From: an uncultured Porphyromonas sp.
Lineage (GTDB): Bacteria > Bacteroidota > Bacteroidia > Bacteroidales > Porphyromonadaceae
DNA: 33,094 nucleotides
Direction: 5' to 3'
Assembly (NCBI RefSeq): GCF_938039215.1
Contig: NZ_CALHVI010000050.1
Span: 1 to 33,094 of the forward strand
Both the position numbers and the translations under genes were made by a program. The notes under the pieces were generated by a model, which was given only the letters and a program-made list of their open reading frames with translations, searched no databases and was not told the DNA's origin. Positions 15,857 to 22,308 of the stretch are shown one piece after another (the stretch's first letter is position 1; every line of letters begins with the position of its first letter).

Positions 15857-15864
15857 CAAAAGTA
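15857..15864 (-). promoter_or_regulatory. -7 box (TACTTTTG) upstream of tRNA-Thr
   Basis: An exact TAnnTTTG match on the minus strand. Adjacent sequence (ATAAATATCCG on the plus strand) resembles that beside the tRNA-Ser box (ATAATATCCG). No clear -33. Confidence 0.5.
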
Positions 15865-15918
15865 GTATAAATATCCGAATATGCAAGAGGGCTAGGCAGA
15901 GGATAAGCCTTTGGATGC

Positions 15919-17115
15919 CTAGGATTGCTCTTCGTCGAGGTCTTCCCAGTCGATCTCGAGGTCGCTTGCATCCTCGTCATCCCATTCGCCTTCTTCCCAT
16001 TCTTCGTATTCCTCATCTTGGTCGGGGAGGGGAAGATCTTCGTCATCATCCCAGCTGAGGGAAGTGACATCGATGGCTTGCTGGATGATGGACTCTCGCT
16101 GATGCTTGGTCTCACGATTGAGCTCCTGCCAGAGGGTATCCTTGAGTTCGGTCAGCCCCTGATGTGCCGCAGCCGAGATGAAGAGGATGGGGAGCTCCTT
16201 GGGAAGCTCTTGGTGTAGCTCGTCGATGAGCCAGCCTTGGATCTCTTCGTCAATGAGGTCACTCTTGGTGATGCAGAGCACCTTGCGCTTCTCCATGAGC
16301 TCTGCATTGTACTTGGTGAGTTCGCCTAATAGAAGGCGATATTCACTGGCGATATTCTCGGTATCGGCAGGGATCATGAAGAGAAGTAGGGCATTGCGCT
16401 CGATATGGCGCAGGAAGCGAAGGCCTAAGCCTCGCCCTTCGGCTGCCCCCTCGATGATCCCAGGGATGTCTGCCATGACGAAGGAGCGATCATCTCGGTA
16501 GCGTACCATGCCGAGGTTAGGCTCTAGGGTGGTGAAGGGGTAGTTAGCGATCTTGGGCTTCGCTGCCGTGAGTACAGAGAGGAGAGTAGACTTCCCCGCA
16601 TTGGGAAGGCCCACGAGCCCGACATCGGCCAGCATCTTGAGCTGAAGGATGACGGTGAGCTCCTTGGAGGGCTCCCCTGGCTGTGCATAGCGAGGAGCTT
16701 GGTTCGTAGAGGTCTTGAAGAAGGTATTGCCCTTCCCTCCACGTCCACCTTTGACGAGGAGCTCCTGCTGGCCGTGGCGGTTGAGGTCCATGATGAATTC
16801 CCCCGTGAGGGCATCATAGACGACGGTACCTACGGGGACTTCGATGACTTGGTCCTCGCCGTCACTTCCCGTGGAGCGGTTGCCACTGCCACTGCCCCCA
16901 TTGGTAGCGATGACGTGGCGCTGGTAGCGTAGGTGAAGGAGGGTCCAATAGTTCTCATTGGCGCGGATATAGATGTCGCCACCTCGTCCGCCGTCGCCAC
17001 CATCGGGGCCACCCTTGGGGATGTACTTCTCTCTACGGAAGTGGGTAGAGCCACGCCCCCCCTTGCCTGAGCGGCAGTAGATCTTGACGTAGTCTACAAA
17101 GTTTGATTCTGCCAT
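15919..17115 (-). CDS. obgE: GTPase Obg/CgtA
   Basis: An essential GTPase in 50S ribosome maturation and stress control. The 398-aa protein has the Gly-rich Obg fold (GGPDGGDGGRGGDIY, about 35-49), G1 GLPNAGKST (169-177), the G2 region NYPFTTLEPN (191-200), G3 DIPGI (216-220) and G4 TKSD. The C-terminus (about 345-398) is an unusually acidic Asp/Glu/Trp-rich tail, as in other Bacteroidetes Obg. It is preceded by a likely -7 box and by a hairpin separating it from adk, so it may be transcribed both from hpt-adk and from its own promoter. Confidence 0.97.
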   Translation of the reverse strand: MAESNFVDYVKIYCRSGKGGRGSTHFRREKYIPKGGPDGGDGGRGGDIYIRANENYWTLLHLRYQRHVIATNGGSGSGNRSTGSDGEDQVIEVPVGTVVYDALTGEFIMDLNRHGQQELLVKGGRGGKGNTFFKTSTNQAPRYAQPGEPSKELTVILQLKMLADVGLVGLPNAGKSTLLSVLTAAKPKIANYPFTTLEPNLGMVRYRDDRSFVMADIPGIIEGAAEGRGLGLRFLRHIERNALLLFMIPADTENIASEYRLLLGELTKYNAELMEKRKVLCITKSDLIDEEIQGWLIDELHQELPKELPILFISAAAHQGLTELKDTLWQELNRETKHQRESIIQQAIDVTSLSWDDDEDLPLPDQDEEYEEWEEGEWDDEDASDLEIDWEDLDEEQS

Positions 17116-17149
17116 AGTGGCTCTCCTCTTCTATACTGTGAATGATGAG

Positions 17150-17230
17150 ACAAAAATAAGGAAAGGCACGTACCTGAAGGAGAGCTGGTTCTTCGTCGGG
17201 CGAAGAGCTGCACTTCAGGTACCATGCCTT
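17150..17230 (-). terminator. Large compound hairpin with T tract between adk and obgE
   Basis: Outer arms AAGGCA and TACCTGAAG (17163-17179) pair with CTTCAGGTA and TGCCTT (17213-17230), with a small internal mismatch. An inner CTTCG/CGAAG hairpin sits within. On the minus strand the stem is followed by TCCTTATTTTTG. It could end adk transcripts or act as an attenuator in front of obgE. Confidence 0.7.
17151..17158 (-). promoter_or_regulatory. -7 box (TATTTTTG) for obgE
   Basis: An exact TAnnTTTG match on the minus strand, 35 nt upstream of the obgE ATG. It overlaps the T-rich tail of the adk terminator, so it could also be a chance match. Confidence 0.4.
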
Positions 17231-17281
17231 GTCCTCCAACCGTGGGCCTTGGAGCTCGCTTACAGGGGCGAGAGGTTACCT

Positions 17282-17854
17282 CTAGCCTAGGGCTTCGATG
17301 ACCTCGCCTATGCGAGCGGTGATATCCGTGATAGCGCCACTGCCAGGGATCGCGTGGTGCACACCCTTCTTGGCATAGTGCTCTGCGATAGGAGCGGTCT
17401 GAGCGTGGTAGACATCGAGGCGCTTCTTGATCGTCTCGAGGTTGTCATCGCTACGTCCGCTACCCATACCTCGCTTGAGGAGGCGCTTGATAAGTTCTTC
17501 TTCACCGACACGGAGCTCTAGGACTGCGTGGACGGCGGTGCCATGCTTGGCAAAGAGTTCGTCGAGAGCCTCCGCCTGAGCGACGGTACGGGGGAATCCA
17601 TCGAGGATGAGCCCCTTCTTAGGCTGACGCTCTTCAAGGACCTTCTCGATCATCCCGATGATCAGGCCGTCAGGGACCAGCTGCCCAGCGTCGATAAAGC
17701 TCTTAGCGGCCTTGCCTAGTTCGCTTTCCTGCTTTATCTCAGCACGAAGGAGATCCCCCGTAGAGATGTGATCGAACCCGTATTGTTCGATGAGGACTTC
17801 ACTCTGCGTCCCCTTCCCAGAGCCAGGAGCTCCGAAGATCACTAAATTAAGCAT
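17282..17854 (-). CDS. adk: Adenylate kinase
   Basis: Interconverts ATP, ADP and AMP in the cytosol. The 190-aa short-type enzyme has the P-loop GAPGSGKGT (8-16), the AMP-binding STGDLLR, LILDGFPRT, and a brief LID with no zinc cysteines (RGMGSGRSDDN). It starts 20 bp after the hpt stop and is probably co-transcribed with it. Confidence 0.98.
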   Translation of the reverse strand: MLNLVIFGAPGSGKGTQSEVLIEQYGFDHISTGDLLRAEIKQESELGKAAKSFIDAGQLVPDGLIIGMIEKVLEERQPKKGLILDGFPRTVAQAEALDELFAKHGTAVHAVLELRVGEEELIKRLLKRGMGSGRSDDNLETIKKRLDVYHAQTAPIAEHYAKKGVHHAIPGSGAITDITARIGEVIEALG

Positions 17855-17874
17855 CGTTTCTTTCTATCTGTATG

Positions 17875-18411
17875 TTAATCTTTAAGTTGGTAAATGTCCT
17901 TAAGCATACGTCCGTAGTTGTCGTAGTCCAGACCGTGACCGAGGATGAACTTGGTCTCGATCTCCATGGCTACATAGTCTGCCTGCACATCGCACTTGAT
18001 CGCTTCAGGCTTGATGAGCATGGTAGCTATGTGCACTTCCTTGGCTCCTAGGTTGTAGAAGTGCTTCTTCAGATGATACATGGTGAAGCCCGTGTCGATG
18101 AGGTCTTCGACGATGACTACGACGCGTCCCTCGAGGGACTGGCTTACGGGCATGACTTCCTTGAGCTTCCCTGTACTCTCGGTGCCTTCGTAGCTGCTGT
18201 AGCGAGCAAAGGCTACTTCAAAGTCCTCGTCGATGGCATACATGAGCTCCGAGGCGAACATGAATGAGCCATTCATGATGCACACGAAGAGCGGATCACG
18301 ATCCTTGAAGTCTTCTCTCAGACGCTCTCCGAGCTTCTTGACAGCCTGGCTGATGGTCTTGGCATCGATATAGGGGACGAAGGTGCGTCCCTTGAGTACT
18401 ATTTCTCTCAT
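17875..18411 (-). CDS. hpt: Hypoxanthine phosphoribosyltransferase
   Basis: A purine-salvage enzyme that makes IMP or GMP from hypoxanthine or guanine and PRPP. The 178-aa protein has the type I PRTase PRPP loop VVIVEDLIDTGFT (98-110, acidic pair Glu102-Asp103), the flexible-loop serine/tyrosine segment RYSSYEGTESTGK and the KFILGHGLDYDNYGR base-binding end. Length is typical. It is first in hpt-adk(-obgE), an order shared with other Bacteroidales. Confidence 0.96.
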   Translation of the reverse strand: MREIVLKGRTFVPYIDAKTISQAVKKLGERLREDFKDRDPLFVCIMNGSFMFASELMYAIDEDFEVAFARYSSYEGTESTGKLKEVMPVSQSLEGRVVVIVEDLIDTGFTMYHLKKHFYNLGAKEVHIATMLIKPEAIKCDVQADYVAMEIETKFILGHGLDYDNYGRMLKDIYQLKD

Positions 18412-18461
18412 TGACAGATGATACTGGTCGTTAACTACTACGGTTAGCTAATAAGAAGATG

Positions 18462-18469
18462 CAAAGTTA
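18462..18469 (-). promoter_or_regulatory. -7 box (TAACTTTG) for hpt
   Basis: An exact TAnnTTTG match on the minus strand, 50 nt upstream of the hpt start. The remaining gap 18470-18719 is AT-rich and holds no gene or hairpin that I can support. Confidence 0.5.
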
Positions 18470-18719
18470 ACATTATTATGGGAGATGATGAATTTCGTGA
18501 GGAAAGTATCCCCTTTGTTCTATGTGTCTTACCGCATCATTTTGAGGTAACTAGGGGTTTCTTGCCCTTATGCTTACTATGAGTTCTTCTCCCTAGACGA
18601 GCTTTAGTTGCAGAAGAAATAAACAGAGGTGTGATCTGGGGCTAATACAAGATATGGGCAAACCCTCTATTGGGATTTTCTGCTTTCGATAGGAATAGCC
18701 ACTAGGGGGGGAGGATCTT

Positions 18720-19439
18720 CTAGTTTTTTACTTGTTCTCCCCTGTCAGTAGAGTAACGAGTGTAATTCGAGCAAATCATCCAAGGGAAATGTAGCCCCTT
18801 TTCAGAGAGAAACTCCTTGTAGAAGTAGTCTGGCTCCATAGCAGGAGTAGGACACTTAGCAAGAACGGCAAATCGAATCTCTTCTACTCCTTTGCTAATT
18901 AGGAGTTCTTTGAAGCGTTGAGCAGTGATTCCTGTAACAACATCTCCTGCGACGAGAAGCACCCTAGTCAGGTCACAATGTCCAAGATCAATGCCATGAA
19001 GCAATTCCGCTTTTCTCATTCCAGTTTCATCTTTCGAGTACTTTCGATCGAAAGCGGAGAATGGTATATGTTTGTCTTTAAGCAGATTGCCTGATATTAG
19101 AGCGCTTAGTATGCTTCCGCCTCGACCTATTCCAACAATGTGGGTCGGAATATACCCATCTTCAAGTAGCTTCTTGTTAATAGAAAGAGCTCCTTGGTTA
19201 ACGTCATGCCAGTCAAAGATAGTGACGGAACTAAATATCTTCCGCATCCATTCGCAGGAGAATATGTCAATCTTAGAGAAGAGAGAGAGTAATGCGATAC
19301 ACACAATGATCCAGATGGTCTTAGCGCTGGAGGTGTCATCTGTAGCGAACTTTGCTATTATCGAACTTATAGAGCTAACGAGTATGCTGAATAGGAGACT
19401 GCTAGCCCAACGACTAAAAGTTAATCTTCGAGAGTTCAT
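18720..19439 (-). CDS. Membrane-anchored phosphoribosyltransferase-like protein
   Basis: A 239-aa protein. Residues 11-30 and 41-55 are hydrophobic and look like two N-terminal membrane helices. From about 75 it resembles a type I phosphoribosyltransferase: HIVGIGRGGSILSALISGNL (100-119), PRPP loop VLLVAGDVVTGIT (160-172) and a C-terminal FPWMICSNY, similar to the FPWE end of xanthine-PRTase-like proteins (COG2236). The first acidic residue of the PRPP loop is replaced by Gly165 (AGDVVTG), while Asp166 and the TG are kept. The gene is clearly more AT-rich than its neighbours, which suggests recent acquisition. It is monocistronic. The substrate is unknown and a regulatory or defence role is possible but not shown. 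Confidence 0.75.
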   Translation of the reverse strand: MNSRRLTFSRWASSLLFSILVSSISSIIAKFATDDTSSAKTIWIIVCIALLSLFSKIDIFSCEWMRKIFSSVTIFDWHDVNQGALSINKKLLEDGYIPTHIVGIGRGGSILSALISGNLLKDKHIPFSAFDRKYSKDETGMRKAELLHGIDLGHCDLTRVLLVAGDVVTGITAQRFKELLISKGVEEIRFAVLAKCPTPAMEPDYFYKEFLSEKGLHFPWMICSNYTRYSTDRGEQVKN

Positions 19440-19482
19440 ACGTTGTGTTGATATGAAGTTGCTTTAAAGTAGTATTACAATA

Positions 19483-19490
19483 CAAATATA
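19483..19490 (-). promoter_or_regulatory. -7 box (TATATTTG) for the PRTase-like gene
   Basis: An exact TAnnTTTG match on the minus strand, 43 nt upstream of the ATG at 19439. No convincing -33. Confidence 0.5.
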
Positions 19491-19625
19491 GATCTTCGTA
19501 GTAAGAAGAAAAAGTCAGTGTAAGGAGTTTCAAGCCTTCCCATGACCCTTAATCTATCCTTGACTAAGAATTCTTATTCGAATGTTCTGAGCTGGGGAAC
19601 GTGGAGCGCTTGAGGGGATATTTTG

Positions 19626-19713
19626 CGACCCACGGTAGGTCGCTTGGAAAACCTACTGTAGGTCGGTGTGACGACCTACCGTGGGTCGTCAAGACGACCT
19701 ACAGTAGGTTTTT
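19626..19713 (+). repeat. 23-bp-period palindromic repeat array C
   Basis: Four units with central GT at 19635, 19658, 19681 and 19704. Unit 1 (19626-19642) is the exact reverse complement of unit 3 (19672-19688). Unit 2 with its A tract (19648-19665) is the exact reverse complement of unit 4 with its T tract (19695-19712). It ends AGTAGGTTTTTTTGAGCC, as does array D. It lies in the divergent gap between the PRTase-like and EamA genes. Confidence 0.94.
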
Positions 19714-19892
19714 TTGAGCCCTGCGGAAGGTCGTGCTGAGGGTGAGCTGTAGAGGCGGGGTTTCTCCCATGAGAAGAGTACTGCGGAGGGTGGGGGAGGA
19801 ATGGCTTCTTTTAGCCCCCTAAAAGTGGAGCGAGGAGGGGTAAGCGGGAGGCTGTGCGAACTAAAGGAAGAGAACCCCTTCCAAGCTGAACC

Positions 19893-19925
19893 TTGACAAA
19901 GCAGGAGGGAGAAAGCGTATCTTTG
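19893..19925 (+). promoter_or_regulatory. Promoter of the EamA gene, giving a leaderless mRNA
   Basis: TATCTTTG (19918-19925) matches TAnnTTTG exactly and ends 4 nt before the ATG at 19930. A TTG at 19893-19895 lies 22 nt upstream of it. Transcription would start at or within a couple of bases of the ATG. Confidence 0.65.
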
Positions 19926-19929
19926 CGCC

Positions 19930-20856
19930 ATGAAAAACGAAGGAAGTCGAGCCCTAGGGGCTCACCTGAGTCTCCTAGGCGCAGCCGTCTGCTGGGGGCT
20001 CATGTCGCCTCTGGGGAAGGATGCACTGCAGCATGGTATTAGCGGGATCACCTTGGTCTCCTTCCGAGTACTAGGAGGAGCGATCCTCTTTTGGCTGGCC
20101 TCACTCTTAGCCCCTAAGGAGCAAGTCGAACCTCGGGATCGAATCCTCTTCGTCGGGGCTGCGATCTTTGGGCTCGTGTGCAATCAATGTTGCTTCACCA
20201 TCGGGTTAAGCCTTACGAGCCCCATCAACGCAGGGATCGTCACCACGACGATGCCGATCTTCGCCCTTATCCTATCAGCCTTGATCCTGAGAGAGCCGAT
20301 CACCCAGCAGAACGCCCTTGGGGTAGCTCTCGGATGCAGCGGAGCCTTCCTCCTCATCTGGAGCAGTGCCCAAGCCTCGAGCTCAGCTCTTCAGCTGGGG
20401 GATATACGAGGAGATCTACTCTGTGTCGGAGGGCAAGTGTCCTATGCGCTGTATCTGACGATCTTCGGGAAGCTAGCTAAGAAGTATTCGGTCTTCACGG
20501 TGAATAAGTGGATGTTTCTCTGGGCTTCGATCCTGCTCCTTCCTTGGACAACAAGCTATGTCCTAGCGACGGACTTTGCGTCGCTTTCGCTGAAGACCCT
20601 GCTGGAGGTGGGCTATGTCGTCTTCTTCGGCACCTTCATTAGCTACCTCTTGATGATCAATGGACAGAGGACGCTTCGCCCCACGGTCGTCAGTATGTAC
20701 AACTATGTCCAGCCCATCGTCGCTGTCGTGGTGAGTGTCATCCTCGGACTTGCCCTCTTCACGTGGAAGCACGCTCTGGCGATCGTCTTGATCTTCTGTG
20801 GTGTCTGGCTGGTGACCATCGCTCGAGGGCGAAAGACTAAGCCCGCTCAAGCGTGA
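19930..20856 (+). CDS. EamA/DMT-family transporter
   Basis: A 308-aa inner-membrane protein of the drug/metabolite transporter superfamily, with about ten hydrophobic helices in two EamA repeats (about 10-140 and 155-300). Typical features are AAVCWGLMSPLGKDAL in helix 1, TTTMPIFALILSALILREPI closing the first repeat, and YNYVQPIVAVVVSVILGLALFTWKHALAIVLIF closing the second. The substrate cannot be predicted. The start at 19930 is needed to include helix 1; the next Met, at residue 25, would cut it. Confidence 0.92.
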   Translation: MKNEGSRALGAHLSLLGAAVCWGLMSPLGKDALQHGISGITLVSFRVLGGAILFWLASLLAPKEQVEPRDRILFVGAAIFGLVCNQCCFTIGLSLTSPINAGIVTTTMPIFALILSALILREPITQQNALGVALGCSGAFLLIWSSAQASSSALQLGDIRGDLLCVGGQVSYALYLTIFGKLAKKYSVFTVNKWMFLWASILLLPWTTSYVLATDFASLSLKTLLEVGYVVFFGTFISYLLMINGQRTLRPTVVSMYNYVQPIVAVVVSVILGLALFTWKHALAIVLIFCGVWLVTIARGRKTKPAQA

Positions 20857-20885
20857 GAGGCTCGCCGATCCATTTAGCTAAAAAT

Positions 20886-20928
20886 AAGAGCGCCCCCACA
20901 TCCCGAAGTAGGATGTGGGGGCGCTCTT
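20886..20928. terminator. Two-way intrinsic terminator
   Basis: A perfect 18-bp stem (20886-20903 with 20911-20928) with a 7-nt loop, GTTT on the right and an A-rich left flank (AAAAAT). It separates the convergent EamA and TPR genes. Confidence 0.93.
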
Positions 20929-20946
20929 GTTTAGGGGAGGAAGAGA

Positions 20947-22293
20947 CTACTTGCGACGCTTAGCAGGAGCCTTCTTCGTGCTTGCCTTCTGAGCGGGCTG
21001 TTCTGCAGGTTCGATGGTAGCAGGAGCCTTCTTGACTACCGTGAGGTCGAGGTTCTGGAGGAGATCCGTCAGGTCAGGAAGAGAAGGAGAACCTACGTCA
21101 AGCGTACCAGCATCAAGTGCTTCACGCTTGTCATTCATCTTCAGCTGATAGTAGATACTACCGAGGATACCCTTGATGTTGTCAGGGCGAGACTTGTAGG
21201 CGATCTCTAGGACGGGGATAGAAGCCTTGAGAAGCTCTTCAGCTGTCTTAGCCATAGCCTGCGTGACATCCGTGTTCTCGTAGATCTTAGCTACAGCATT
21301 GTAGAGACCAGCACCGAGGTAGATGAAAGCAGTGGCATTAGAAGGATCAGCCTGAGCAGCCTTGTAGTACCAGTTGAGCGCACCCTTCAGATCCTTGTCT
21401 TCGAGGATAGAGCCCTTGACGAGGAGAGCCGTAGCATCCTTGGGGTTCGCAGCAAGGCGATCATCGAGGAGCTGGTTCGCTTCAGCTTCCTTGCCGTTCT
21501 GCTGGTAGATGTTGACCAGGTTCACTAGGAAGTAAGGTTCATCAGGAGATACCTTAGCAGCCTCGATGAGCACGGGGATAGCCCCTACAGAGTCCTGCTT
21601 TGCGAAGAAGGCAGAGACAGCCCACTGGTGGACATCCTTAGGGTTGAGCGAGATCGATCCGAAGCGCTTGTAGAGATCGATGACACGGTCGTAGTTGCGC
21701 AGGGAGCTAGCAGCACCGATAGCGTAGTAGGCAGCGTTCATCGCCATGGAGTCCATCGTGGCTACATCCTTGTCTTCAGCGAAGAAAGGAGCCTTCTTGA
21801 CATCGAGGAACTTCTCCAGAGCTTCGACACCCTCTGCATACTTGTTGTTCTGCAGGAACCATGCACCACCGTTGAAGAGCTGGAGGTAGTCGTTGTGCAG
21901 GACTTCCTGAAGCTTCTTGGTGTACTTGAGATTGACCTTACCCTTTTCGTTGGGCTGGCTTTCGATCTCATAGACCTTGAGCCATGAGGGTACGGAGGCG
22001 GTAAGAGCTACGTACATGGGGGTGCGATCGATGTTCTGATCGATAGCAGCCTTCTTGAACTCTTCGGTGTAAGCCTTATTCTCGATGAGCCCAGCTACAT
22101 ACCACGTGTAGGGGTCGTTCTTCGTCTCATCGTTGGCTAGAGCTTCCGTGATGAGTCGGCGAGCTTCAGCGAAGTCTGGCTTGTCGGAGTTAGCGATCTT
22201 CTCAGCTGACTTGACATTGGCTACCTGAGCAAACGCTCCAGCGGAGGTCATCAGACCTAGGGCAATAGCACAAACTAATTTCTTCATTTTCAT
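20947..22293 (-). CDS. Exported tetratricopeptide-repeat protein
   Basis: A 448-aa protein with a signal peptide (MKMKKLVCAIALGLMTSAGAFA, cleavage near 22). Helical TPR-like repeats follow through about residue 400 (for example PYFLVNLVNIYQQNGKEAEA, ALLVKGSILEDKDLKGALNWYYKAAQADPSNATAFIYLGAGLYN). The tail is Lys/Ala/Pro-rich (KKAPATIEPAEQPAQKASTKK). It probably acts as a periplasmic scaffold, but its partner is unknown. It starts 15 bp after the gyrA stop and should be co-transcribed with it. Confidence 0.88.
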   Translation of the reverse strand: MKMKKLVCAIALGLMTSAGAFAQVANVKSAEKIANSDKPDFAEARRLITEALANDETKNDPYTWYVAGLIENKAYTEEFKKAAIDQNIDRTPMYVALTASVPSWLKVYEIESQPNEKGKVNLKYTKKLQEVLHNDYLQLFNGGAWFLQNNKYAEGVEALEKFLDVKKAPFFAEDKDVATMDSMAMNAAYYAIGAASSLRNYDRVIDLYKRFGSISLNPKDVHQWAVSAFFAKQDSVGAIPVLIEAAKVSPDEPYFLVNLVNIYQQNGKEAEANQLLDDRLAANPKDATALLVKGSILEDKDLKGALNWYYKAAQADPSNATAFIYLGAGLYNAVAKIYENTDVTQAMAKTAEELLKASIPVLEIAYKSRPDNIKGILGSIYYQLKMNDKREALDAGTLDVGSPSLPDLTDLLQNLDLTVVKKAPATIEPAEQPAQKASTKKAPAKRRK

Positions 22294-22308
22294 TCGGTGT
22301 TAGTGTGT

